A stretch of DNA of 64,000 nucleotides from Aestuariibaculum marinum (GCF_014596975.1 NZ_JACVXD010000002.1:584653-648652); one strand, 5' to 3'. Numbered from the stretch's first letter, positions 13,702 through 22,811 are shown. A program made the numbers and translations. Notes: a model not told the origin generated them from the sequence alone.

Positions 13702-14256
13702 ATGGCGAAGGAAAGAATTATTTTAGGAATCGACCCGGGAACGACGGTTATGGGTTTTGGGTTGATAAAAGTTGTTGGGAAGACCATGTCTTTTTTGCAG
13801 TTAAATGAACTCGATTTAAAAAAATACGATGATCATTATTTAAAACTGAAACTGATTTTTGAACGTACGGTTGAATTGATTGACACCCATCACCCCGATG
13901 AAATTGCGATTGAAGCACCTTTCTTTGGGAAAAATGTTCAAAGTATGCTAAAGTTAGGGCGTGCACAAGGTGTAGCTATGGCTGCTGGATTGAGTCGTGA
14001 AGTACCCATAACGGAATATTCCCCAAAAAAAATTAAAATGGCGATTACAGGGAGTGGTAATGCCAGTAAAGAGCAGGTCGCGAAAATGCTGCAAAGTTTA
14101 TTAGGATTAAAAGCCTTACCTAAAAATTTAGATGCCACCGATGGATTAGCCGCTGCGGTTTGTCATTTTTACAACGATGGTCGTGTTGAGGTTGGTAAGA
14201 GTTATTCGGGCTGGGCTAGTTTTGTTAAACAGAATGAAAGTCGGGTAAAAAAATAA
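13702..14256 (+). CDS. ruvC: crossover junction endodeoxyribonuclease RuvC
   Basis: The 184-aa resolvase cuts Holliday junctions with RuvAB. The RNase-H fold is shown by ILGIDPGTTVMGFGLI with catalytic Asp11, by the IAIEAPFFGKNVQS segment with the second acidic residue, and by DATDGLAAAVCHF near residue 150 with the last acidic pair. I start at the ATG at 13702 because the longer frame begins inside the preceding gene and adds eight unlikely residues. The gene is a normal size for Bacteroidota. It precedes hemW. Confidence 0.95.
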   Translation: MAKERIILGIDPGTTVMGFGLIKVVGKTMSFLQLNELDLKKYDDHYLKLKLIFERTVELIDTHHPDEIAIEAPFFGKNVQSMLKLGRAQGVAMAAGLSREVPITEYSPKKIKMAITGSGNASKEQVAKMLQSLLGLKALPKNLDATDGLAAAVCHFYNDGRVEVGKSYSGWASFVKQNESRVKK

Positions 14257-14312
14257 GGTTTTAAGAGCTTTACAGGTTCAGGTGAAGTTTATAATTATAA
14301 AATTCAAAAGTC

Positions 14313-15458
14313 ATCGCAGGGATATACATTCACATACCGTTTTGTAAGCAAGCTTGTCACTATTGCGATTTTCACTTTTCAACCTCTCTAAAGAAGAAGC
14401 CGGATTTAATTTCTTGCTTGATTAAAGAGTTAGAGATGAGGAAAGGCGAATTCCAAAATCAGGTGGTGCAAACCATTTATTTTGGTGGGGGAACACCCTC
14501 TTTATTAAATGAATCTGAATTGGATTCCATTATTCAGGCAGTATATTCAAATTATAAGGTAATTAGTAACCCGGAAATTACCTTAGAAGCTAATCCCGAT
14601 GATTTAACCGTTAACGGAACTGATGTGCATGCCGTTTTTAAAGCTTACAGAAGCATAGGTGTTAACAGATTATCAATTGGTATTCAGTCGTTTTTTGAGC
14701 GTGATTTAAAGTTGATGAACCGTGCACATAATGCTGAAGAAGCCAAAGGGTGTTTAGAAGTTGCTACACAGTATTTCGATAATATTTCACTTGATTTAAT
14801 TTATGGTATTCCAGGGTTGAGTCATGAAGACTGGATGGAGAATATTGAAATGGCTTTGTCATTCAATATCCCTCATATTTCCAGTTATGCATTAACGGTT
14901 GAGCCTAAGACGGCTCTTGATGCCTTTATAAAAAAAGGAAAAGTTAAGGCTCCAGATGATGCCATAGCTCAGGAGCAATTTCATATGTTGATAGAAAAAC
15001 TGGAACATGCAGGTTTTGTACATTATGAGTTATCTAATTTTGGAAAGCCAGAGTTTTTCAGTAAAAATAACACTGCTTATTGGCAAGGGAAGCCCTATAT
15101 AGGTGTTGGGCCATCGGCGCATTCGTTTGATGGTACAAGCAGAAGCTGGAATGTAAGAAACAATTCAAAATATATTCAAGCAATTGAAAAAGGAGAGTTA
15201 CCTATGGAAGTCGAAATCCTGTCTAAAACCGATCAGTATAATGAATATGTGATGACGGGTTTACGTACCATCTGGGGGGTGTCTTTAGAAAAAGTGGCGC
15301 AAAATTTTGGTGAAAATTACAGAACTTATATTTTAAAGCAATCTGAAAAACATAGAAATCAACAATTATTGTATATTGAAGATGATAAACTTATCGTGAC
15401 TAAAAAAGGAAAGTTTTTAAGTGACGGTATTGCTTCAGATTTATTTAAAATAGACTAA
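14313..15458 (+). CDS. hemW: HemW-like radical SAM haem chaperone with a non-standard start codon
   Basis: From 14313 the frame reads IAGIYIHIPFCKQACHYCD, the conserved N terminus of HemW/HemN-like proteins with the radical-SAM CxxxCxxC cluster ligands. The rest follows (FGGGTPSLL, EANPDDL, RLSIGIQSF, LDLIYGIPGL) to a full length of about 381 residues. The codon at the expected Met is ATC. The frame has TAA at 14298 and no ATG, GTG or TTG before the cluster motif. The first standard start, TTG at 14418, would delete the iron-sulfur site. HemW delivers haem to respiratory enzymes. The gene is followed at 3 nt by the cyclase gene. Confidence 0.88.
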   Translation: MAGIYIHIPFCKQACHYCDFHFSTSLKKKPDLISCLIKELEMRKGEFQNQVVQTIYFGGGTPSLLNESELDSIIQAVYSNYKVISNPEITLEANPDDLTVNGTDVHAVFKAYRSIGVNRLSIGIQSFFERDLKLMNRAHNAEEAKGCLEVATQYFDNISLDLIYGIPGLSHEDWMENIEMALSFNIPHISSYALTVEPKTALDAFIKKGKVKAPDDAIAQEQFHMLIEKLEHAGFVHYELSNFGKPEFFSKNNTAYWQGKPYIGVGPSAHSFDGTSRSWNVRNNSKYIQAIEKGELPMEVEILSKTDQYNEYVMTGLRTIWGVSLEKVAQNFGENYRTYILKQSEKHRNQQLLYIEDDKLIVTKKGKFLSDGIASDLFKID

Positions 15459-15461
15459 TAT

Positions 15462-16217
15462 ATGCTTGCAACCATTCAATACAATTCAAGAAAACTTCAA
15501 ATCGATTTAACCAAACCTCTAGATATTTCTATCGCTATTCAGTCAGGAGAAGCGAATGTTAATGCCTGGTATATAGGAAACCCTGAAATTGAGCCGGTGG
15601 TTATTGAAGAGGAAGATTGGGTTGGAAGTGTGGTAAAAGGATCGGCTGTAAATTTTAATACGATTGTATTTAATCCGCATGCCCACGGGACACATACCGA
15701 ATGTGCAGGGCATATTACTGAAACAGTGCATTCTATCAATAAAAATTTAAAACAGTTTTTCTTTCTAGCTGAAGTGATTAGTGTGGCTCCGGAAAAGTTA
15801 GGTGATGATTTTGTAATCTCTAAAAAACAAATTCAGTTTGCTTTAGGGAATAAAAAACGAGATGCTGTTATTATCCGTACCATGCCTAATTTAAAAGATA
15901 AACTTACCAAACGTTATTCAAAAACCAATCCCACGTATTTATTGGAGGAAGCGGCTGTGTATCTTCGTGAAAAGGGTATCAAGCATTTACTCATCGATTT
16001 ACCAAGTGTTGATAAAGAGCGCGATGAAGGAAAGTTATTAGCGCATAATGCGTTTTGGAACACCAAAGGTAAGCTGCGTTTAGATGCCACAATTACCGAA
16101 TTTATTTATGTGCCAAACAAGGTGAAAGATGGCGAGTATATGTTAAATTTACAAATAGCATCTTTTGAAAACGATGCGGCACCGAGCAAACCAGTTTTAT
16201 ATAAAATTATAGAGTAA
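15462..16217 (+). CDS. cyclase-family metal-dependent hydrolase (kynurenine formamidase-like fold)
   Basis: The 251-aa protein of the PF04199 cyclase family shows the metal-binding signature HAHGTHTECAGHI (about residues 68-80) and a DLPSVDKERDEGKLLAHNAFW segment with further ligand His/Asp residues. Family members hydrolyse amides such as N-formylkynurenine or related bonds. The substrate here is not known. It starts 3 nt after hemW and its stop overlaps the next start codon, so it belongs to a tightly packed run of four genes. Confidence 0.85.
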   Translation: MLATIQYNSRKLQIDLTKPLDISIAIQSGEANVNAWYIGNPEIEPVVIEEEDWVGSVVKGSAVNFNTIVFNPHAHGTHTECAGHITETVHSINKNLKQFFFLAEVISVAPEKLGDDFVISKKQIQFALGNKKRDAVIIRTMPNLKDKLTKRYSKTNPTYLLEEAAVYLREKGIKHLLIDLPSVDKERDEGKLLAHNAFWNTKGKLRLDATITEFIYVPNKVKDGEYMLNLQIASFENDAAPSKPVLYKIIE

Positions 16218-16828
16218 TGGATATTCTTTTCGGTTTAATATTAGGAGGGCTGATAACTATGGCGGTAGTCACTTATTTAAAAATTCAGGCGCAGAAGAAA
16301 CGTGTGAATTCACAGTCGGTTATCCTTCTCGATAAGATTAAAAAAGTGTATAAATTTATTACCGTTGAAGGTGATTTTGCCGAGATTTACCATTACGAAG
16401 ATGTAAAGGAGCGTTTTTTAAAACTTATTTCAAGTACTAAAAAAGCCTTGGTTGTTGTTAATGCCAAAGCACATGTAGGATTCGATTTTTCAAAAGTTTT
16501 GTTAGAGGCCGATACTAAAACCAAAACCATTATTATTCACAGGTTTCCACAGCCAGAAGTGTTAACTATAGAAACCAATTTAAACTATTACGATAAAAAG
16601 GATGGTGTGTTCAACAAGTTTGCAGCCTCCGATTTAACCGAACTGCATAATGATGCCAAGAAACATATTTTAGATAAAATTCCAGAAAGTGGCTTGTTTA
16701 ACGCAGCACAACAGGAAGCTTTAGAGGCGATTTCACTCATTGAAAATATCGTGCAAACCATAGGCTGGCGATTAGATTACGATGCTCTAAAAATAGAACA
16801 GCCGGTTAAAGCAAAAGCTTTAGAATGA
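16217..16828 (+). CDS. DUF4230-like membrane-anchored protein
   Basis: The 203-aa protein has an N-terminal membrane segment (residues 2-18), a basic stretch, and a domain rich in beta strands with KVYKFITVEGDFAEIYHYED and STKKALVVVNAKAHVGFDFSKV, typical of the DUF4230 family. Its function is unknown in the family. The start codon shares one base with the stop of the cyclase gene and its end overlaps the next gene by four bases. The packing suggests co-expression with hemW but not necessarily a common pathway. Confidence 0.75.
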   Translation: MDILFGLILGGLITMAVVTYLKIQAQKKRVNSQSVILLDKIKKVYKFITVEGDFAEIYHYEDVKERFLKLISSTKKALVVVNAKAHVGFDFSKVLLEADTKTKTIIIHRFPQPEVLTIETNLNYYDKKDGVFNKFAASDLTELHNDAKKHILDKIPESGLFNAAQQEALEAISLIENIVQTIGWRLDYDALKIEQPVKAKALE

Positions 16829-17187
16829 ATATTGAACAAATACGAGATTACTGTTTAAAAAAGAACGGAACAACCGAGGAGTTCCCTTTTAATCCTGATA
16901 CGTTAGTCTTTAAGGTTTTAGGTAAAATGTATGCGCTTATCGCTCTCGATAAATGGGAAATAGGAGAGAAAGCTATTAATTTAAAATGTGATCCCGAATA
17001 TGCATTAGAGCTTCGTGGCGAATATGATAATATAGGTCCAGGATTTCATTTGAGTAAAACGCACTGGAATACCGTCAAACTTCATGATGGTGAGATTTCA
17101 GCTTCCCTTTTAGTCTCTCTTATCGATCATTCTTATGAGATGGTAGTAAAAGGAATGCCCAAAAAACTAAAAGATCAATTAAATTAA
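16825..17187 (+). CDS. MmcQ/YjbR-family protein
   Basis: The 120-aa protein of the MmcQ/YjbR family (PF04237, CyaY-like fold) shows MNIEQIRDYCLKKNGTTEEF with PFNPDTLVFKVLGKMYALI, then INLKCDPEYALELRGEYD and HWNTVKL. Such proteins are often called DNA-binding, but the biochemical role is unclear. The length is usual for the family. It is the last gene of the ruvC-hemW run and starts inside the end of the DUF4230 gene (ATGA overlap). Confidence 0.88.
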   Translation: MNIEQIRDYCLKKNGTTEEFPFNPDTLVFKVLGKMYALIALDKWEIGEKAINLKCDPEYALELRGEYDNIGPGFHLSKTHWNTVKLHDGEISASLLVSLIDHSYEMVVKGMPKKLKDQLN

Positions 17188-17377
17188 ATAATTGATTTTT
17201 AGTAAATTAAATTTTGTAAATTAGTGATGTTATTTCACTACCCTCTTGGAAATAATAATAGCAAAAAAACAAATTTTACTTCCCCAAATTTTTATTACCC
17301 CAGGTTTTCAATTGCCCCAATTAAAGATTTAGTATTTAATATTCAAAACTAATATACTAACCTTAATTATTACAATT

Positions 17378-18202
17378 ATGAAAACAACTAATCAACTATT
17401 TGCAGCAATGCTAACTTTGCTATTATTATTCAGTATGTCTTCAGCTTTTGCACAAGACGATTCACGTCCCATGTATATTACAGTAACCAAGGCCCATTGG
17501 AATATGGACTATGAGGATTTCGATATGGACACATGGAAGTCAGTAGAAAAAGAATATCTGGAGAAAGTTATCAAGAAAAACGATTTACGCGTCGGGTATT
17601 CAGTGTATTTACATCAAATGACTCCGGACAATACAGAGATTCTTTTCGTTAATGTTTATAACACATGGGAAGATATTGTTAAGGCTAATGAAAAGGATGA
17701 GGAATTAGCTGAAGCGGCCTGGCCTGATAAAGATGCCAGAGAGACTTTTTTTGAAAAACAGCGGGCTTATTACTCACCAATTCACTCCGATGAGATTTAT
17801 TATACGATGCCCATGGCGAAACACATTCCAGAGAATAATAAAAAAGATTTAATCCTTTATGTGAGAACGTCTCATTGGGCCTTTCCAAAGGATTATGATG
17901 GCGATGAAATCAAATCCTTAATGGAGGAAAACTTCGATGTGTTCATTAAAGATAATTCACTAATAAAAGGCTATTATCCACATAGACATGCCTGGGGAAG
18001 TGATTCGTCTCAAGTTATAGAAGCTTATTTTTTAGATTCATTAGGAGATCTTGATAAAATGTTCGATGGGTTTACGGAAATGGCTAAGAAAAAATGGCCT
18101 AATGAGGCAGATCGGAAAGCTCGTGGCGAAAAATTTGGTAAATATTTTACACCAGTACATGGTGATGCCGTATACAAATTAGTAGCAGAGTTATCAAAAT
18201 AG
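17378..18202 (+). CDS. secreted protein with two tandem homologous domains
   Basis: The 274-aa protein has a signal peptide ending SSAFAQ (about residue 26). The mature part consists of two related halves, about residues 30-145 and 155-270. Equivalent blocks are AHWNMDYEDF / SHWAFPKDYD, DLRVGYSVYLHQ / SLIKGYYPHRHA, AAWPDKDARETFF / KKWPNEADRKARG and YYSPIHSDEIYYT / YFTPVHGDAVYKL. The pattern recalls dimeric alpha-beta barrel (NIPSNAP/ABM-like) domains fused in tandem, but I cannot name a family. It probably acts in the periplasm. The 190-bp upstream region has four CCCC/CCCTC boxes spaced by 16 to 40 nt. Confidence 0.75.
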   Translation: MKTTNQLFAAMLTLLLLFSMSSAFAQDDSRPMYITVTKAHWNMDYEDFDMDTWKSVEKEYLEKVIKKNDLRVGYSVYLHQMTPDNTEILFVNVYNTWEDIVKANEKDEELAEAAWPDKDARETFFEKQRAYYSPIHSDEIYYTMPMAKHIPENNKKDLILYVRTSHWAFPKDYDGDEIKSLMEENFDVFIKDNSLIKGYYPHRHAWGSDSSQVIEAYFLDSLGDLDKMFDGFTEMAKKKWPNEADRKARGEKFGKYFTPVHGDAVYKLVAELSK

Positions 18203-18223
18203 GTAGCTTAATTAGTGGGAAAG

Positions 18224-18249
18224 AGGCGTCTAATTTAGATGCCTTTTTC
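18224..18249 (+). terminator. intrinsic terminator of the two-domain secreted protein gene
   Basis: AGGCGTCTAA / TTAGATGCCT (one G-T pair) followed by TTTTCTTTTT. Confidence 0.75.
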
Positions 18250-18309
18250 TTTTTATAGCTTGCGGAAGCTTTAATTTAGGTGTATTATTGCAGTCTTAAA
18301 ATACAAATC

Positions 18310-18888
18310 ATGAGTATACTACAAACATTAAAAGACAGAAGCAGCAACACATGCGAATTATGTAAATCAGACAAAGAATTAAGTCAATATACATTGCCGC
18401 CATCGTTAAACGAAAGTGTTGACAATAGTGTGCTTGTTTGTAGTAACTGTTTAAGTCAGATTGAGGGTGAAGTTGAGATGGATGCCAATCACTGGCGTTG
18501 TTTAAATGACAGTATGTGGAGTGAGTTTGTCGCGGTGCAAATCTTATCTTGGAGAATGTTACAGCGTTTACGAAACGAAGGGTGGCCTAAAGACTTATTA
18601 GACATGATGTATTTAGACGACGATGCTTTAGCTTTAGCGCGAGCAACAGGAGAAGATAAAGATGAAAGCGAAAAAGTAATTCACCGCGATGTTAACGGTG
18701 TAATTTTAGAAAACGGAGATTCGGTTGTCTTAGTTAAAGATTTAAAAGTAAAAGGATCCAGCATGGTCGCGAAACAAGGAACGGCCGTTAGAAACATTCG
18801 TTTAGATCGCGACAATGCCGAATATATAGAAGGTAAGGTTGACGGACAGCAAATTGTAATAATTACAAAATACGTTAAGAAAACCTAA
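18310..18888 (+). CDS. PhnA-domain zinc-ribbon protein
   Basis: The 192-aa protein has an N-terminal zinc ribbon with CELCKSDKEL (about residue 15) and VCSNC (about residue 45), and a C-terminal PhnA (YjdM) domain with DVNGVILENGDSVVLVKDLK and KGSSMVAKQGTAVRNIRL. Despite the old name, family members are not shown to degrade phosphonates, so no pathway is assigned. I start at the ATG at 18310 because the longer frame adds an atypical ten-residue tail and leaves no leader. It converges with the next gene with nine bases between stops. Confidence 0.88.
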   Translation: MSILQTLKDRSSNTCELCKSDKELSQYTLPPSLNESVDNSVLVCSNCLSQIEGEVEMDANHWRCLNDSMWSEFVAVQILSWRMLQRLRNEGWPKDLLDMMYLDDDALALARATGEDKDESEKVIHRDVNGVILENGDSVVLVKDLKVKGSSMVAKQGTAVRNIRLDRDNAEYIEGKVDGQQIVIITKYVKKT

Positions 18889-18897
18889 TTGTATTTT

Positions 18898-19329
18898 TTA
18901 CGCAGAGGTATCGGCGATAATTTTCCATTCGCCGTTTATCTTCTTAAATACTAACATAAAAAAACCGGAGGCATTACCAACTTCACGCTTTAAGTGAAAC
19001 TCTCCTAATACGTAATATGCGCCATCGGTAATTTTAGATATATCGTTTATTTTAAAGCTTAGCTTTCCCGTGTGATCCTTACTCGGGTAGGCTTTTTTGT
19101 AACGTTTTAATGTGTTCTCCCAGCCGTAAGTAACACCATTACTTCCGTAGAATTTAAGGGAGTCACTTTTCCAGTACCCTTCCATAAATTCTTCAATATT
19201 GTTTTTAGACCAAGCCAGGCGTTGTGCTTTTAAAACGGCTTGAATGTCTTTTTTGTCATCTTCCTCATTACTTTGAGAAAATCCATGACACGCACATATA
19301 AGGCAAAGAAATAAAATAATGTTTTTCAT
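18898..19329 (-). CDS. exported SnoaL/DUF4440-like protein
   Basis: The 143-aa protein has a signal peptide (about residues 1-18, ending HGFSQ) and an NTF2-like fold: KKDIQAVLKAQRLAWSKNNI, FMEGYWKSDSLKFYGSNGVT, GWENTLKRYKKAYP, and the ending MLVFKKINGEWKIIADTSA that is characteristic of DUF4440 proteins. These form small dimeric pockets used for binding or catalysis. The ligand is unknown. It stands alone, with a short gap to the DUF4407 gene on the same strand. Confidence 0.82.
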   Translation of the reverse strand: MKNIILFLCLICACHGFSQSNEEDDKKDIQAVLKAQRLAWSKNNIEEFMEGYWKSDSLKFYGSNGVTYGWENTLKRYKKAYPSKDHTGKLSFKINDISKITDGAYYVLGEFHLKREVGNASGFFMLVFKKINGEWKIIADTSA

Positions 19330-19398
19330 AATAAAATAGTTGTGCTTCTTAGGGAGTTGAGGTAAAAATAAACAAACTCACTTAAAATTAGCGCCTAA

Positions 19399-20499
19399 CT
19401 ACAATATATTCTTTTGCTGGTTAAAAAAGGCATCGACTTGTAATTGCAAAAGTTCTCGGGCTTTTTTACGCTTGTAGTTATACAATTCGTCTTCCGTTTC
19501 AATGTCTTTATATACACGATCGTTAATGGCAAACTCCGTTTTTAAGAGGGCTTCTCTTTGATTTTTATTTTGAAGCACATTTGTTCTAATGGCCGTTTCT
19601 TCATTTTCTAATTTAAAATCATAAGCACCTTTGGGTGATAACAACTTAGCGAAAATCGGTGAAGTTTCAATGGCTAAAAACAGCATAAAAATAAAAAATG
19701 ACGGCAACCAAGGTAATTGACCTAAAGCATCTACACGAGCCATTAATCCATCGAAATTTGAAATAATAGGTTGTGATGTTGTTACTTGATTATCGTAATC
19801 ATTTTTCAACGTTGCTATTTCGGTTTCAATCGCTTTAATTTTTTCAGTATTATCGATTTTGAGTTGTTGCAATTCAGCTAAGGCGGCGTCATGTTTGTCT
19901 CGTTTTTCTTTATATACGGGGCCTTTGCCTAATAGTTTTGTGCCAGCTGTGCCTTCTGCTTCAGAAATATAGGTGTTGTAAAGGGCGTTAACCTCGGTTT
20001 CCTTGGTGGTAAGGTCATTTTGTAAATTGGCGATGGACTGTTCTAATTTCTGAATTTGTGGCGTATATTGTTCGGCAATCTGGTTTTTGTTGGCCAGTGT
20101 ATACTCATTTTTTTGTTCTAACAGTACACGGTCTATTTCCTTTTCAAATATTTTTAGTTCCAGAGGTTTTGAAATCACTACAGCAATGATAACTGCCAAA
20201 ATAATTCGAGGTGTAGCCTGAATCACTTCATCTGCAAAATTTCCTGTCTTTTTAATAGTCGAAACAATATAACGATCCAGGTTAAAAATGAGTAAACCCC
20301 AAATGAGACCAAAAAAAACTGAGGTGTAATAATTGTCGAAAACAGTGTGTAAGGCATAACTCGCAGCGATAAATGCCATGAGCGCAGTAAAGAACACGGT
20401 AGCCCCTATACCAGCGTATTTATTTTGTTCACCTTTTGAACATGAATTTAAAATATCGGTGTCCGCACCCGAGCAGATAATAAAAAATTGCTTTAACAT
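19399..20499 (-). CDS. DUF4407 membrane protein with long coiled coil
   Basis: The 366-aa protein has three hydrophobic segments in the first 110 residues (ATVFFTALMAFIAASYALHT, FFGLIWGLLIFNLDRYIV and RIILAVIIAVVISKP) and a coiled coil of about 120 residues rich in Glu, Lys and Gln (about 115-235). A fourth membrane segment follows (LPSFFIFMLFLAIETSPIF), and the tail is charged. The layout fits the DUF4407 family, whose role is unknown. The coiled coil would lie outside the cytoplasm between two membrane blocks, which suggests mechanical sensing or assembly, but that is inference. Confidence 0.82.
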   Translation of the reverse strand: MLKQFFIICSGADTDILNSCSKGEQNKYAGIGATVFFTALMAFIAASYALHTVFDNYYTSVFFGLIWGLLIFNLDRYIVSTIKKTGNFADEVIQATPRIILAVIIAVVISKPLELKIFEKEIDRVLLEQKNEYTLANKNQIAEQYTPQIQKLEQSIANLQNDLTTKETEVNALYNTYISEAEGTAGTKLLGKGPVYKEKRDKHDAALAELQQLKIDNTEKIKAIETEIATLKNDYDNQVTTSQPIISNFDGLMARVDALGQLPWLPSFFIFMLFLAIETSPIFAKLLSPKGAYDFKLENEETAIRTNVLQNKNQREALLKTEFAINDRVYKDIETEDELYNYKRKKARELLQLQVDAFFNQQKNIL

Positions 20500-20665
20500 A
20501 ATGATTGATGATTTTGATTGATAGTGTGTTAAACGTTAAAATTTTAAAAATGTTACATATATATGTATTTAATTCTTGGTTTTAAGTAGGTTATGTGTAA
20601 CATAAGTTGCTGTGCAGGTTGCTTTAAGATTGTAATTTTAACATAGATTAATAAACCTAAGTATT

Positions 20666-21868
20666 ATGACAACTTCAGTAGTTATAGGAGGGAACTTTGC
20701 AGGGATGACTGCAGCCCTTGAGATAAAACGTAAAGGAAAAGATCAGCATAAAGTAATTATGATAGATAAATCTCCGTTGTTTTTATTCATTCCATCTTTA
20801 ATTTGGGTGCCTTTCGGAAGACGAGACATCAAAGATATTTCTTTTAGAAAAGATGAAATCCTTAAAAAGAAAGGTGTTGATTTATTAGTTGCTGAAGCTT
20901 TAAAAGTAGACACTAAAAACCAGGAAGTACATACCAATAAGGGTATTGTAAAGTACGACCATTTAGTAATTGCTACCGGACCAAAAGTAAAATACGATGT
21001 GGCTCCGGGTGTAGAACAATATGCGCATTATGTGGGAACACCTAATGGCGCTATGAAGATTAGAACAGCCTTAGAAGAATTTAAGAAAAATCCTGGTCCA
21101 ATTGTTATTGGAGCAACGCAAAATGCTGGTTGTATGGGGGCTGCTTATGAATTCCTATTTAATATTGAAAAATGGCTTCGTGAACAAAATATTCGTAAAA
21201 AAGTAGATTTATACTGGATTACGCCTGAAACCTTTTTAGGTCACTTTGGTATTGATGGTATAACGGGTGGAGAAACGATGTTGAAATCATTTATGAAGAT
21301 GTTTAACATTCACTTCAGAACCGAAGTCGGTGTAACCGAAGTCACAAAAGATAAGGTGATGTTAACGAGCGGTGAAGAATTACCAAGTCGTTTTACCATG
21401 TTGATGCCGCCGTTTGTTGGGGTAGATTTTGTGCAAAACTCACCAGATTTGAAAGCCACTGCTGCCGGATATATTCCTGTAACAGATGATTACAGACATA
21501 CCGAAATCCCTAATGTTTGGGCTGCTGGTATTGCTGTAGATGTGAAATTACCTTTTAAACCTGGTAAGGTGCCTTTTTCAGGTCCAAAAACTGGCTATCC
21601 ATCTGATGAAACCGGTAAAATTGTTGCCGAAAATATTATTAGAGTTACCGAAGGAAAAACAGAACTTAAGAAAAAAGCCTGGGGTAAAATTCCTGGAATC
21701 TGTATTATGGACGCCGGTAAAAAAGAGGTGATTATTTTAAGTAACACTTTATTTAAACCAAGAAAATTTGCGATTATGATTCCCAATGTGCTTTACGATT
21801 TTAATAAAGTTTTATTTGAAAAATACTTTATTTGGAAAACAAGAAAAGGATTGTCATATCTCCCATAA
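20666..21868 (+). CDS. FAD-dependent oxidoreductase of the sulfide:quinone reductase type
   Basis: The 400-aa protein has an N-terminal FAD fold VVIGGNFAGMTAALEI, the second nucleotide motif YDHLVIATGPKVKYD, and the FAD-binding C-terminal region NVWAAGIAVDV. Two Cys lie where the redox pair of sulfide:quinone reductases is found: Cys156 (QNAGCMGAAYEF) and Cys346 (PGICIMDAG). The C-terminal hydrophobic helices (FAIMIPNVLYDFNKVLF) would hold it to the membrane, where quinone is reduced. Sulfide oxidation is the best guess for the reaction. It has its own upstream region and a strong terminator. Confidence 0.85.
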   Translation: MTTSVVIGGNFAGMTAALEIKRKGKDQHKVIMIDKSPLFLFIPSLIWVPFGRRDIKDISFRKDEILKKKGVDLLVAEALKVDTKNQEVHTNKGIVKYDHLVIATGPKVKYDVAPGVEQYAHYVGTPNGAMKIRTALEEFKKNPGPIVIGATQNAGCMGAAYEFLFNIEKWLREQNIRKKVDLYWITPETFLGHFGIDGITGGETMLKSFMKMFNIHFRTEVGVTEVTKDKVMLTSGEELPSRFTMLMPPFVGVDFVQNSPDLKATAAGYIPVTDDYRHTEIPNVWAAGIAVDVKLPFKPGKVPFSGPKTGYPSDETGKIVAENIIRVTEGKTELKKKAWGKIPGICIMDAGKKEVIILSNTLFKPRKFAIMIPNVLYDFNKVLFEKYFIWKTRKGLSYLP

Positions 21869-21898
21869 GAAACTGTGATTAATTGATTTTTTTTAAGA

Positions 21899-21946
21899 GC
21901 GTCATTTCGAAATAATGGTTTATTAATTATTCGAAATGGCGTTTTT
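21899..21946. terminator. bidirectional terminator between convergent genes
   Basis: CGTCATTTCGAA pairs with TTCGAAATGGCG (one G-T pair) around an AT-rich loop. T-rich tails on both sides serve the flavoprotein gene and the convergent EamA gene. Confidence 0.8.
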
Positions 21947-21950
21947 GTTA

Positions 21951-22811
21951 TTATCGATTTCTCGATCTTACACTTTCAATAATAACAGTTGCTAGAATAA
22001 GTGAGCCACCAATAAAGGTGTTTAGAGTTGGTATTTCGTTTAAAAAGAAGAAAGCAAGAATGATTCCAAAAATGGGTTGAATACTATTAATAATACTTGC
22101 GGTACTAACTGTAAAATGTTTTAAACTGTTTACTAACATAGAATGGCCAACAGCGGTGGTAATTAAACCAAGGAAAAGAATATAAGGAAATTGCTCTTTT
22201 AGTCCGTTGCTCTCTAGAAGGAATATTGCTGGCGATAATATTAAAGCGACAACTAAACTCTGGTAGAACATAACGCTGGAGCCGTTATATTTAGCGGTTA
22301 GTTTTTTAGAAAGAATATTGCGTAAGGCGTAAAATACAGCGGAGAGTAATCCGAAAAGAACGCCTTTAACCTGAGAACTTTCTAAATTAAACTCGGGAGC
22401 TAAAATGTAAAGGCCTAATAATACCAAAATACCCAATAGAATATAAAACGGATCGAATTTTGTTTTAATAAACAAAGGTTCTAAAAATGCCGTTAAAATA
22501 GGGAAGGTAAACAGAGATAACATGCCTAAGGCTACGTTTGATAGTTTTAAGGCGAAAAAGTAGGTTACCCAGTGGCCGCCCATTAAAAGTGCACTGATGA
22601 TAACTGTGGTAATATCTGTTTTAGAACTTAGTTTAAGATTGAATTTTTTATAGTTGCAAAATGCAAACAATGCAATACCAGCAAGAATACAACGCCACCA
22701 AATAATTACCGGAATGGGTAAATCAATATACTTTCCTAAAGCCCCTGATGTACTAATAAAAAAGGTGGCTAAAGCAAGTTGAATAAGGTGGTTGGAATGT
22801 TGGTTTTTCAT
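21951..22811 (-). CDS. EamA-family (DMT) transporter
   Basis: The 286-aa protein has ten hydrophobic segments in two homologous halves. The first half has PIPVIIWWRCILAGIALFAF and the second has FGLLSAVFYALRNILSKKLT. It belongs to the drug/metabolite transporter superfamily, which usually exports amino acids or other small metabolites. The substrate is unknown. I start at the ATG at 22811. A TTG at 22847 would add 12 residues without a membrane or signal character. It stands alone between a bidirectional terminator and a strong hairpin. Confidence 0.85.
   Translation of the reverse strand: MKNQHSNHLIQLALATFFISTSGALGKYIDLPIPVIIWWRCILAGIALFAFCNYKKFNLKLSSKTDITTVIISALLMGGHWVTYFFALKLSNVALGMLSLFTFPILTAFLEPLFIKTKFDPFYILLGILVLLGLYILAPEFNLESSQVKGVLFGLLSAVFYALRNILSKKLTAKYNGSSVMFYQSLVVALILSPAIFLLESNGLKEQFPYILFLGLITTAVGHSMLVNSLKHFTVSTASIINSIQPIFGIILAFFFLNEIPTLNTFIGGSLILATVIIESVRSRNR

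Noticed and set aside
14418-15458. HemW starting at TTG 14418
   Set aside because: This would lose the conserved CxxxCxxC motif, which is fully present in frame upstream.
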